This document shows, piece after piece, positions 33,321 to 42,686 of a DNA stretch of 64,000 nucleotides; the first letter of the stretch is position 1; each line of letters begins with the position of its first letter. Made by a program: the position numbers and the translations under genes. This DNA is from CAVRZJ01 sp964594125 (GTDB taxonomy: Bacteria > Acidobacteriota > Thermoanaerobaculia > Thermoanaerobaculales > Thermoanaerobaculaceae), in NCBI GenBank assembly GCA_964594125.1, contig CAZQLL010000015.1, positions 30,926-94,925 on the forward strand, read 5' to 3'. A model generated the notes under the pieces. That model ran no database searches. It was not told the origin of the DNA and saw only the letters and a list, made by a program, of their open reading frames with translations.

Positions 33321-33832
33321 CGCCGCGGGAGGTGGTCACGCCGGCCGCGATCGCAGCCCGGATCGCTGCCGTCGGCAAGGCGATTGCCGCCGACTACGCC
33401 GGCCAGGAGCTGGTGCTGGTGGCGATGCTCAAGGGCGCCATGGTCTTCCTTGCCGACCTGCTGCGGGCGACCGAGCTGCCGGTGCGCTTCGAGCTGGTCA
33501 ACGTCACCCAGCAAAGCGACGACCGCGGCGAGCGCATCGACCTGACCTACGCGACGCACCTCCGCCTGGCCGGGGCGCACGCGCTCATCCTCAAGGACAT
33601 CTGCCACTCCGGCGTGACCGAGAACTACCTCATCACCCACCTCGCACAGCAGGCGCCGGCCTCGCTCGAGGTTGCGGCGCTGATCGACCGGCCGCTGGCC
33701 CGCCGGGTGGCCGTGGCCCCGAAGTACGTCGTCCTGCCTGACGTCCCCAGCGGCCGCCTGGTCGGGTTCGGGATGGAGTACCAGGGCCGCTGGGGGAATC
33801 TCCCCGGCATCCACCTGTTGGAAGGGGCCTGA
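33314..33832 (+). CDS. Hypoxanthine phosphoribosyltransferase-like protein with altered PRPP loop
   Basis: This 172-residue protein has the position and overall pattern of HPRT: LKGAMVFLADLLRA near the N-terminus, ...RLAGAHALILKDICHSGVT, and a C-terminal VGFGMEYQGRWGNLPGI. The PRPP motif, usually V-E-D-I-I-D-T/S-G-x-T, reads L-K-D-I-C-H-S-G-V-T. The ribose-binding Glu is Lys94 and the catalytic-base Asp is His98. In known HPRTs these acids are needed for catalysis, so activity or substrate may differ. The open frame and conserved context argue that it is functional in some form. Confidence 0.8.
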   Translation: MVTPREVVTPAAIAARIAAVGKAIAADYAGQELVLVAMLKGAMVFLADLLRATELPVRFELVNVTQQSDDRGERIDLTYATHLRLAGAHALILKDICHSGVTENYLITHLAQQAPASLEVAALIDRPLARRVAVAPKYVVLPDVPSGRLVGFGMEYQGRWGNLPGIHLLEGA

Positions 33833-33958
33833 GGGCGCCGGGGGAGCACGGGCAGAGCGGGCGCCGGCCCGCGCCGTGACACGGCGGCCGGAGCGCGCGC
33901 ACAGCCGCAGGCTCCGCTATGCCCGATGCCGGCCGGGCCGGCGGCGGGCGAAACCCTG

Positions 33959-33964
33959 TATCAT
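33959..33964 (+). promoter_or_regulatory. Candidate -10 box (TATCAT) for ftsH
   Basis: TATCAT lies 18 nt before the GTG start, with GGAGAAG between them. It makes a separate ftsH promoter plausible inside the tilS-hpt-ftsH cluster. Confidence 0.4.
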
Positions 33965-33982
33965 CGCCGGCGTGGAGAAGAT

Positions 33983-35857
<1,875 letters not shown>

Positions 35858-35882
35858 GGCAGGCTCACGGCGCGAGGCGAGA

Positions 35883-36305
35883 GTGAGCACCTGGTTGCTG
35901 AAGACGGAGCCCGGCGACTACTCGTTCGCCGACCTCGAGCGGGACGGCCGGACGACCTGGGACGGGGTGGCGAACAACGTCGCGCTCAAGCACATGCGCT
36001 CGATGCGGCGGGGCGACGAGGCGATCGTCTACCACACCGGCGACGAGCGACGGGCGGTGGGCCTGGCGCGCGTGGTCTCCGATCCATACCCCGACCCGGC
36101 CGGAGCCGGCCCGCGTTCGCTGGTCGTCGACGTCGAGCCCGTGCGCCGGCTGCCTCGCCCGGTGACGCTCGCCCAGGTGAAGGCCGATCCCGCGTACGCC
36201 GGCTTCGACCTCGTCCGCCAGCCGCGCCTTTCGGTGATGCCGGTTCCGCCCGCCCTCTGGCGCCGACTCCTCGCCCTCGCTGGAATGCAGCCCCCCAGGG
36301 ACTGA
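35883..36305 (+). CDS. EVE-domain protein
   Basis: This 140-residue protein uses a GTG start 25 nt after ftsH. It has the whole-domain EVE signature: WLLKTEPGDYSFADLERDG, WDGVANNVALKHMRSMRRGDEAIVYHTGDER and a C-terminal RQPRLSVMPVPPALW. EVE is related to PUA/YTH folds and is thought to recognise modified bases in DNA or RNA. The isolated single-domain form is common in bacteria and its role is not fixed. Repeat-rich DNA follows directly. Confidence 0.9.
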   Translation: MSTWLLKTEPGDYSFADLERDGRTTWDGVANNVALKHMRSMRRGDEAIVYHTGDERRAVGLARVVSDPYPDPAGAGPRSLVVDVEPVRRLPRPVTLAQVKADPAYAGFDLVRQPRLSVMPVPPALWRRLLALAGMQPPRD

Positions 36306-36311
36306 TTCCCC

Positions 36312-36401
36312 TCACGGCCCACGGCCCACGGCCCACGGCCCACGGCCCACGGCCCACGGGTCACGGCCCACGGGTCACGGGCCAAGCGCCAAGGGTCAAG
36401 G
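36312..36401 (+). repeat. Heptad tandem array, CCCACGG type
   Basis: Starting 7 bp after the EVE gene, CCCACGG is repeated head to tail about six times. It then degenerates into CGGGTCA and CAAGGGT/CAAGCGC variants with the same 7-bp step. Open frames through it are artefacts of the periodicity. Confidence 0.9.
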
Positions 36402-36452
36402 GCAGCGCGCAATCGGCCACGAGGCGGGCGGGCGCGATCATCACGCACCCGC

Positions 36453-36724
36453 TGTCATCTCGAGCAGGGGCACGCCGCGGTGCGGTGGGCGGGCGAGAGA
36501 GGAAACCAACGGGAGGGCCGGCGCCCTCGCCGGCCCGGACTCCGCCCGCGCGGGCGAGGGCGCCCGCGCTCCGATCTGGATAGGTTTCCTTGGAAGAGAA
36601 GCCGCGGCGTCAGCCGTGGCCGACCGAGGGATCTCGGGGTGCCGGGGGGAGCGCAGGCAACGGCGCTTCAGGGATCTCGGGGTCCTTCACTTCGCCCGCG
36701 TTGCGGGCTTCGTCCAGGATGACA
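36453..36724. repeat. Palindrome-containing element bounded by TGTCATC/GATGACA
   Basis: A 272-bp segment has inverted ends, TGTCATC at 36453-36459 and GATGACA at 36718-36724. Inside, AGGAAACC (from 36500) and GGTTTCCT (to 36590) flank two adjacent GC palindromes (within 36511-36573), each able to fold. GGGATCTCGGGGT occurs twice (about 36630 and 36671). No protein is supported. It resembles a non-coding mobile or repetitive extragenic element. Confidence 0.55.
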
Positions 36725-36998
36725 TCCACGGCCCACGAGCCACACACCACGAGCCGCGAGCCGCAAGCCACGCACCACGAGCCGCGAGCCGCGACAAGCG
36801 AACCGCGCACCACGAGCCGCGAGCCGCGACAAGCGAACCGCGCACCGCGAACCGCAAGCCGCGACCAACGCACCAAGCACCACGTACCACGAACCACGCA
36901 CCAATCACCACGCACCACGAGCCCCGGGCCTCGCACCACGCACCACGCACTGCGAGCCACGAGCCGCGAATCACGAGTCGCGAGCCGCGAGCCACGGG
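36725..36998 (+). repeat. Long degenerate heptad array, CACGARC/CACGCAC type
   Basis: About 39 consecutive 7-bp units follow the pattern CACGAGC, CACGAAC, CACGCAC, CGCGAGC, CACGGCC. It runs up to the -10 box of the acyltransferase gene, so the array forms the upstream promoter region of that gene. Database-like open frames rich in VRGSW/ARGSR come from this array and are not genes. Confidence 0.9.
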
Positions 36999-36999
36999 T

Positions 37000-37005
37000 T
37001 ACAAT
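37000..37005 (+). promoter_or_regulatory. -10 box (TACAAT) for the acyltransferase gene
   Basis: TACAAT ends 6 nt before the GTG start at 37012, which would make the mRNA leaderless. The -35 region falls within the heptad array and has no consensus match. Confidence 0.5.
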
Positions 37006-37011
37006 CCGCCC

Positions 37012-37782
37012 GTGGTCGTCATCCACGCGCTCGTCATGGCGTTCGCCGTCGTGGTCACGATCCTCGACACCATCGTCATCGGCGGCGTCGGGGCGCTGAT
37101 CGGGTTCATCCCACCGCGCGGCGACTGGACGCGGCGGCTGGCGCGGGTGTGGGCGCAGCTCATCCTGTGGTCGGCGCTGATCCGGCTCAAGGTCGAGGGC
37201 GCGGAGCGGGTGCCGGCGGACGGCCCCGTGGTGTTCATGTCCAACCACGAGTCGTGGCTGGACATCCCGGTGCTGCTGGTGGCGATCCCCGGGCAGGTGC
37301 GCTTCCTGGCGAAGAGCTCGCTGTTCTCGATCCCGTTCCTCGGGTGGGCGATGCGCGCGATGGGGTTCATCCCGGTCGACCGCGAGAACCGCCGCACCGC
37401 GATCAAGTCGTTCGAGGCGGCGGCGGCGCGCATCCGCTCGGGCCGCTCGGTGCTGGTGTTCCCCGAGGAGACGCGCACCCCCGACGGCAGGTTGCTGGAG
37501 TTCCAGCGCGGCGGCTTCCTGATCGCCCTCAAGGCGGGCCTGCCGATCGTTCCAGTCGGCCTCGACGGCGCCCGCGGCTGTATGCCGAAGCACACCTACC
37601 TCGTGCGGCCCGGGAAGATCACCGTGCGCTTCGGCGACCCGATCCCGACCGCGGGGCGGGCGGTGAGCGAGAAGAGCGCACTGATGGAGGCGACCCGCAA
37701 CGCGATCGCGGTGCTGCGCGGGACGCCCGCGGACGTGCGCGAGGCACGCGGTGCGGCGGCGGCCGCCCGGACGGAGGTGTGA
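37012..37782 (+). CDS. 1-acyl-sn-glycerol-3-phosphate acyltransferase (PlsC family)
   Basis: This protein of 256 residues is predicted from GTG 37012; ATG 37036 is the alternative. An N-terminal membrane helix (about 5-30) precedes the acyltransferase motifs NHESWLD (HX4D, catalytic His), FIPVDREN, FPEETRTPDG and PIVPVGLDG. The third motif usually reads FPEGTR; here Gly is Glu. It is expected to make phosphatidic acid from lysophosphatidic acid at the inner membrane, or to acylate a related lipid. The heptad repeat array is directly upstream. Confidence 0.88.
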   Translation: MVVIHALVMAFAVVVTILDTIVIGGVGALIGFIPPRGDWTRRLARVWAQLILWSALIRLKVEGAERVPADGPVVFMSNHESWLDIPVLLVAIPGQVRFLAKSSLFSIPFLGWAMRAMGFIPVDRENRRTAIKSFEAAAARIRSGRSVLVFPEETRTPDGRLLEFQRGGFLIALKAGLPIVPVGLDGARGCMPKHTYLVRPGKITVRFGDPIPTAGRAVSEKSALMEATRNAIAVLRGTPADVREARGAAAAARTEV

Positions 37783-37787
37783 AGGAG

Positions 37788-38093
37788 ATGGTGACCGAGG
37801 CGAAGGTCTGGGAGGCGCTTGGTTCGGTGATGGATCCCGAGGTGCCGTTCTCGGTGGTGGAGCTGGGGCTCGTCTACGGTGTCGAGGTGCAGCCGGGAGA
37901 CCGAGTGCGGGTGCAGCTCACGCTGACGACCAAGGGGTGCCCGCTGGTGCGCCGCATCTCCGACGACGCGCAAGCGAAGATCGCCGAGATCACCGGCGCG
38001 CGCAACGTCCAGGTCGACGTCGTCTGGGATCCGCCGTGGAACCCCGGCATGGCGTCGGAGGCGGTGCAGAAGCGCTTCAACTGGCGCGCGTAG
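37788..38093 (+). CDS. DUF59/MIP18-family Fe-S assembly factor-like protein
   Basis: This 101-residue protein has the DUF59 pattern VMDPEVPFSVVELGLVYGV and LTLTTKGCPL. It also has an ending WDPPWNPGMASEAVQKRF that fits SufT/PaaD-type relatives. Such proteins help mature iron-sulfur proteins. Three close start codons exist (GTG 37779, ATG 37788, GTG 37791); ATG 37788 is chosen with GGAGG 10 nt upstream. It lies 5 nt after the acyltransferase gene and upstream of mrp, which itself has an N-terminal DUF59 domain. Confidence 0.85.
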   Translation: MVTEAKVWEALGSVMDPEVPFSVVELGLVYGVEVQPGDRVRVQLTLTTKGCPLVRRISDDAQAKIAEITGARNVQVDVVWDPPWNPGMASEAVQKRFNWRA

Positions 38094-38127
38094 CGTCGCG
38101 TCGCGACCTCCGAACAGCGCTCCCTCT

Positions 38128-38214
38128 TTGACGGGATGCGCCGCTTCGCTCAGAATGGCGGCTTCCGGCGGCGCTCCGCCGACCCTGTCACCCTGAGCGC
38201 AGCGAAGGGGTCCG
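38128..38214. repeat. Imperfect inverted repeat of the CTTCGCTCAGGRTGACA type
   Basis: The left arm GGGATGCGCCGCTTCGCTCAGAA matches the inverse of the right arm, which reads GTCACCCTGAGCGCAGCGAAGG. The arms are separated by a smaller palindrome (CGGCGGCGCTCCGCCG). It lies in the 174-bp gap before mrp and resembles interspersed intergenic palindromes seen in many genomes. Confidence 0.55.
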
Positions 38215-38267
38215 TGCCGTTCGATGGGGATCTCCGCGGAGCGCCTGGAAGCGAGAGAGGGGAGAGC

Positions 38268-39305
38268 ATGGGCGTTACTCAGGAGCAGGTACGCGAAGCG
38301 CTCAAGCAGGTCAAGTTCCCCGGGTTGTCCCGGGACATCGTCTCGTTCGGCTTCGTGAAGAACATCGCGATCGACGGGGGCACGATCGCGGTCGAGATCG
38401 CCATGACCACCGCCAACCCGGACGCCGCACCGCAGGTCGAGACGGCGGCGCGCGCCGTGCTGGAGGCGTTGCCTGGCGCGACGAAGGTCGAGCTCACGGT
38501 CAACGCGACCAGTCCGCAGGCGACGCCGCCGGCGCCGAAGATCCTCCCCGGCGTGCGCTGGAAGATTGCCGTCGCGTCGGGCAAGGGCGGCGTCGGCAAG
38601 TCCACCGTTGCGGCCAACCTCGCCCTCGCGCTCAAGCGCCTCGGCCACACCGTCGGGCTGCTCGACGCCGACATCTACGGACCGTCGCAGCACATGATGA
38701 TGGGGTGCACGGACCGGCCGATGGTCAACCAGGACGACAAGATCATCCCCGTCGACGGCAACGGCGTCGGCGTCATGTCGCTCGGCTTCCTGATGGACGC
38801 CGACACGCCGGTGATCTGGCGCGGCCCGATGGTGATGAAGGCGCTCGAGCAGTTCCTCGTCGACGTCGCCTGGGGGACGATCGACTTCCTCGTCGTCGAC
38901 CTGCCGCCCGGCACCGGCGACGCGCAGCTCACGATCACCCAGATGGTGCCGCTGTCCGGCGCCGTGATCGTCACCACGCCGCAGGACGTGGCGCTGATCG
39001 ACGCCCGCAAGGGGCTGCAGATGTTCCGCAAGGTCAACGTCCCGGTGCTCGGCGTGGTCGAGAACATGTCGGCGTTCGTCTGCCCGTCGTGCGGCCACCG
39101 CGAGGAGATCTTCAAGTCCGGCGGCGGCCGCCGCACGGCGCTCGAGCTCGGCGTGCCGTTCCTCGGCGACATCCCGATCGACCCGCAGATCGTCCTCGGC
39201 GGTGACGCCGGCTCGCCGATCGTCGCCGCCCGCCCCGACTCCCAGGCCGCCCAGGCGTTCATGGCGGTGGCACGCGCAGTCGTCGCGCACGTCACCGGCG
39301 CGTGA
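38268..39305 (+). CDS. mrp: Mrp/ApbC-family Fe-S carrier P-loop ATPase
   Basis: The ATG at 38268 is preceded by GAGGGGAGAG. The product is 345 residues. An N-terminal DUF59 domain (about 1-85) precedes a MinD-like ATPase with the deviant Walker A SGKGGVGKST (about 104-113), DADIYGPSQ and VVDLPPGTGD. It also has the CPSC pair (about 272-275) that holds a bridging 4Fe-4S cluster in dimers. It probably carries clusters to apo-proteins, working with the DUF59 protein upstream. A degraded 45-bp relic resembling its C-terminal part is found at 63522-63566. Confidence 0.95.
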   Translation: MGVTQEQVREALKQVKFPGLSRDIVSFGFVKNIAIDGGTIAVEIAMTTANPDAAPQVETAARAVLEALPGATKVELTVNATSPQATPPAPKILPGVRWKIAVASGKGGVGKSTVAANLALALKRLGHTVGLLDADIYGPSQHMMMGCTDRPMVNQDDKIIPVDGNGVGVMSLGFLMDADTPVIWRGPMVMKALEQFLVDVAWGTIDFLVVDLPPGTGDAQLTITQMVPLSGAVIVTTPQDVALIDARKGLQMFRKVNVPVLGVVENMSAFVCPSCGHREEIFKSGGGRRTALELGVPFLGDIPIDPQIVLGGDAGSPIVAARPDSQAAQAFMAVARAVVAHVTGA

Positions 39306-39540
39306 TGCGGCCGTCTGCCGGGCGGCGAGGCGGGCGATGGCGAGGACGGATGTGGGGCGCGTTCGTGCGCGCGCTCGCGTGCCGGCCCGGTAGCACCCAC
39401 GGAGCCGGCGCATCGCGTCCGCACGCCGCTGCAACCACAGAATCCACGTGAGGTCTTGTACTTGAGGCGAGCAGGGCCCACCTGGGGAACACTCCTGGAT
39501 GCCTTGTAATGCGAATTTGCCTGTAGTATCGTCATCAACA

Positions 39541-40797
39541 ATGACGAATTTACAGGTTCAACGGCTTGCAGCACACCGGCTCCCGGAACCGGCGGGGCGC
39601 CGTCTGGTCGTGCTCACCGGCGCGCGACAGGTCGGCAAGACGACGTTGGCGCGCTCCCGGTATGCCGCGTTGCGCTACGTCAACCTCGACGCGATCGAGG
39701 ACCGTGACGCGCTCCGTGCGGTCGCGTCGGCCTCATGGGGACGACACATCGGCCCGGCGGTCATCGACGAGGTGCAGAAGGAGCCGTCGTTGCTGGAGAA
39801 GGTGAAGTACGCCTACGACGACGGATCGCTCGACTTCTCCGTGCTGCTCGGGTCGGCTCACATCCTCCTCATGCAGCGTGTCCGCGAGTCCCTGGCGGGA
39901 CGTGTCTTTCTCCACGAGTTGTGGCCGCTGACGATCGCTGAGCTGGCAGCGGGAGCCAGTCCTGCCGATCCGCCGCTCCTGGTGCGTCTGCTCGATGCCG
40001 GCGTCGAGGCGCCGGCGCTGCTCGCGGAACAGCCGCGCCTCCTCCTGGGGGATGAGGCGGCCCGGCGGATCGAGGCGGTGCGGCATGTGGCGACGTGGGG
40101 CGGCATGCCGGCACTGCTCGCGCTCGACGACCGTGATCGCCGCGAGTGGCTGCGCTCGTACCACGAGACCTTCCTGCAACGCGACCTGGCCGATCTCGCC
40201 AGGCTGTCGGATCTTGAACCGTTCTTCCGATTTCAACGGCTCGCCGCGCTGCGCACGGGACGCCTGCTCTCCTACTCGGAGCTCGCCCGCGACGCCGGAA
40301 CGAGCCCGGGCACGGCGCGCAACTACCTCGAGTACCTGCGCATTTCGTACCAGGCGCTGCTGCTGCAGCCGTACGCCAGCAACGTCACCTCGTCGGTGGT
40401 GAAGGCCCCCAAGCTCTACTGGAGCGACGTCGGAATCGCCCGTCATCTTCAGGGCGCCAGGGGGCCGCTCACCGGCGAGCTGTTTGAAACCGTTGTCGTG
40501 TCAGAGACAGTCAAGCTGCTGCGTACGCTCGGCCTCGACGCGGAGCCGACGTTCTACCGCACCCGCTCGGGGTTCGAGGTGGACCTGCTGCTCGGGACCT
40601 CCGCCGGCGTGCTCGCGGTCGAGGCGAAGGCGCGCGAGGCCGCGGCGCCGTCGGACTTCCGCGGGCTGCGTGCCCTGGCCGCCGGACTCGGTCCGCGGTT
40701 CATCGCCGGCCTCGTCGTGACCACCGGCGCCGCGGTGGAGCCGGCCGCGGACGATCCGCGCCTCTGGACCGTCGGCGCCGCGCGGCTCTTTTCGTAA
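39541..40797 (+). CDS. AAA ATPase with DUF4143
   Basis: The start is ATG 39541; an upstream ATG at 39499 is in AT-richer DNA and less likely. The product is 418 residues. Walker A GARQVGKTTLARS (about 28-40) and IDEVQKEPSLL (Walker B-like, about 78) belong to the AAA_14 family. The C-terminal half is DUF4143 (TGELFETVVVSE, TFYRTRSGFEVDLLL, AVEAKA), which resembles a PD-(D/E)XK nuclease fold. Role unknown; such genes are common, patchily distributed and often horizontally acquired. The region upstream and the first codons are less GC-rich than the neighbours. Confidence 0.88.
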   Translation: MTNLQVQRLAAHRLPEPAGRRLVVLTGARQVGKTTLARSRYAALRYVNLDAIEDRDALRAVASASWGRHIGPAVIDEVQKEPSLLEKVKYAYDDGSLDFSVLLGSAHILLMQRVRESLAGRVFLHELWPLTIAELAAGASPADPPLLVRLLDAGVEAPALLAEQPRLLLGDEAARRIEAVRHVATWGGMPALLALDDRDRREWLRSYHETFLQRDLADLARLSDLEPFFRFQRLAALRTGRLLSYSELARDAGTSPGTARNYLEYLRISYQALLLQPYASNVTSSVVKAPKLYWSDVGIARHLQGARGPLTGELFETVVVSETVKLLRTLGLDAEPTFYRTRSGFEVDLLLGTSAGVLAVEAKAREAAAPSDFRGLRALAAGLGPRFIAGLVVTTGAAVEPAADDPRLWTVGAARLFS

Positions 40798-40812
40798 ACC
40801 TGAAGACCGACG

Positions 40813-40842
40813 TTGACCCCTGCCGCCGCTGCGTGGAATACT
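40813..40842 (+). promoter_or_regulatory. Sigma-70-type promoter for the regulator-kinase operon
   Basis: TTGACC (40813-40818), 18 bp, AATACT (40837-40842). The predicted start of transcription near 40849 lies downstream of the GTG at 40833. That favours ATG 40881 as the real translation start. Confidence 0.55.
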
Positions 40843-40880
40843 CGCTTGTCTCAGCTTGGTTCGCTGCGACGCAGGCGAGT

Positions 40881-42686
40881 ATGGGTGACAGCTCCGACCT
40901 GACCCTCCCGTCGACAGCCATGCGGCACCTTGCGTGCCTGCGTGGTTTGCTGCGCCGCGACTACCTCGCCGATGCCGGCTGGGAAAGCGCGCTGAAGGAG
41001 ACCGCCGAGATGGCCTGCGCGGCGCTCGGCGCCGACGAGGCGCTGGTCGGCCTGTTCGACCCGCCGGCGGAGACCTGGGAGGCGTGGACCAGCCGCGGCG
41101 ACAGGGTCCGGCACGACGCTATCCACCTGGTCGCCTCGCGGTCGGTGCTCGATGCCGTCCGCACCTCGGGCGAGCCGATCCTCACGACCGCCGCTGCGGC
41201 ACTTCCCGTGCGCTCCGAGAGCGTGCGCGAGCACCAGGTCCGCAGCGTGCTCGCGGTGCCGCTGCGTCTCCATCCCGGGGGGGCCGGCGGCCCTGCGGCG
41301 GTGACCGGCTGCCTGTACGCCGACCGGCGCCGGGATGCGGCGCCGTTCTCGGACAGCGACGTCGAGCTGGTGCGCGACCTCGCCGCGCTCGCAGAGCGCA
41401 CCCTGCCGCTGCTGCGCCGGCTGGCGCACGCGGAGGTCTCGCTCGCCACGATCCGCTCCGAGGTGGAGACCAGCCGCAGCGCCGCCGCGGCCGAGTTCTT
41501 CGACGGCCACTACGCGTCGCGCGATCGCACCTTCGTGGAATCGGTGCTGGCGCCGCTCGAGCGGGCGGCGCGCGCCGGCAAGGTCGGGCTCCTCCTGCTG
41601 GGGCCCACCGGCTCCGGGAAGTCCCATCTGGCGCGGGCGTTTCATTACACCTCGAAGCGCCGCGAGGGACCGTTCGTGGTCCTCGACTGCGGCCAGGTGA
41701 CCAGCGCCGAGGCGCTCGCCGCCGAGCTGTTCGGCTACGCGAAGAGGTCCGGCTTCGCCGCGCCGGCCGAGGGGCGGATCGGCAAGGCGCTGATGGCGAA
41801 CGGCGGCACGCTGTTCATCGACGAGATCGGCGCGCTGCCGCGCGACCTGCAGCAGCGCCTGCTGCGCTTGATCCAGTCCGGGCGCTTCTCGGCGCTCGGC
41901 AGCGGCGAGGAGCTGGTCGCCGACATCCAGGTGGTCGCCGCGGCCAACCAGGACCTCGCCGAGATGGTGCGGCGCGGCGCCTTCCGCGAGGACCTGTACT
42001 GGCGCATCTCCGAGGTCACCCTGCATCTGCCGCCGCTCGACCAGCGCCCCGCCGACATCCCGGGGTTTGCGCGCTGGTTCCTGGCGGCCGCCCGCACCCG
42101 CTTCGATCGTCCCGAGATCACCGGCTTCACCGCCGCCGCGCTCGCGGCGCTGGCGAGGCACCGCTGGTCGGCCGCCGGCAACCTGCGCGGCCTCGAGCAC
42201 ACGATCAACCGGTCGGTGCTGCTCGCGCCGGACGGGGCGACGGTCCTCGACGCGGCCGACCTCGCGTTTCGCATCGGCGAGTGCGCCGTCGGCGGGCGCC
42301 CGTGCCTCGGTGACGCCGAGATCGCCGCGGCGGCAGCGCCCGACGCGCACGCCGAGCTGTTGCGCGCCAAGATCGCCGAGCATCGCGGCAACCTCGGGCG
42401 GATCGCGGCGGACCGCGAGGTGATCGCTGCGTTGGCGCCCGGGCGCCGCGCGCTGGCGCCCTCGACGCTGCTGCTGCGCATCCGGCGCGGTGGCCTCGGC
42501 GACGCGCTCGCGCAGGCGCGCGCCCGCGCCGGCCCCGATCTGGAGGCGATCTGCGCAGCCTTGCGCCAGCATGGCGACGCCGGCGCCGCCGCCGCCGCAC
42601 TCGGCATCACCCGCAACCGCCTGATGTGGCGCCTCCGCCGCGCCGGCCTGTCGGTGCGGGCGGTGCTCGCCGCCGGCGACGCATGA
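40881..42686 (+). CDS. GAF-AAA+ transcriptional regulator without GAFTGA loop
   Basis: The product is 601 residues from ATG 40881. The N-terminal GAF-like sensor spans about 15-190. A sigma-54-activator-type AAA+ domain spans about 205-440: GPTGSGKSH (Walker A), ELFGY, GGTLFIDEIG (Walker B) and REDLYWRISEV. Where activators carry GAFTGA, this protein reads KRSGFAAPAEGR, so the loop that contacts sigma-54 is absent. The C-terminus has a Fis-like helix-turn-helix (AAALGITRNRLMWRLRRAG, about 570-588). It may bind DNA yet act on another polymerase form or as a repressor. Its stop overlaps the start of the propeller-kinase gene by 4 bp. Confidence 0.85.
   Translation: MGDSSDLTLPSTAMRHLACLRGLLRRDYLADAGWESALKETAEMACAALGADEALVGLFDPPAETWEAWTSRGDRVRHDAIHLVASRSVLDAVRTSGEPILTTAAAALPVRSESVREHQVRSVLAVPLRLHPGGAGGPAAVTGCLYADRRRDAAPFSDSDVELVRDLAALAERTLPLLRRLAHAEVSLATIRSEVETSRSAAAAEFFDGHYASRDRTFVESVLAPLERAARAGKVGLLLLGPTGSGKSHLARAFHYTSKRREGPFVVLDCGQVTSAEALAAELFGYAKRSGFAAPAEGRIGKALMANGGTLFIDEIGALPRDLQQRLLRLIQSGRFSALGSGEELVADIQVVAAANQDLAEMVRRGAFREDLYWRISEVTLHLPPLDQRPADIPGFARWFLAAARTRFDRPEITGFTAAALAALARHRWSAAGNLRGLEHTINRSVLLAPDGATVLDAADLAFRIGECAVGGRPCLGDAEIAAAAAPDAHAELLRAKIAEHRGNLGRIAADREVIAALAPGRRALAPSTLLLRIRRGGLGDALAQARARAGPDLEAICAALRQHGDAGAAAAALGITRNRLMWRLRRAGLSVRAVLAAGDA

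Noticed and set aside
36616..37011. Open frames rich in VRGSW/ARGSR through the heptad arrays on both strands
   Set aside because: They arise from the 7-bp periodicity and GC bias; they have no ribosome sites or real homology signature.
40833..40880. GTG 40833 as the regulator start
   Set aside because: It lies upstream of the predicted transcript start, has no ribosome site, and its first 16 codons lack the GC3 bias of the gene.
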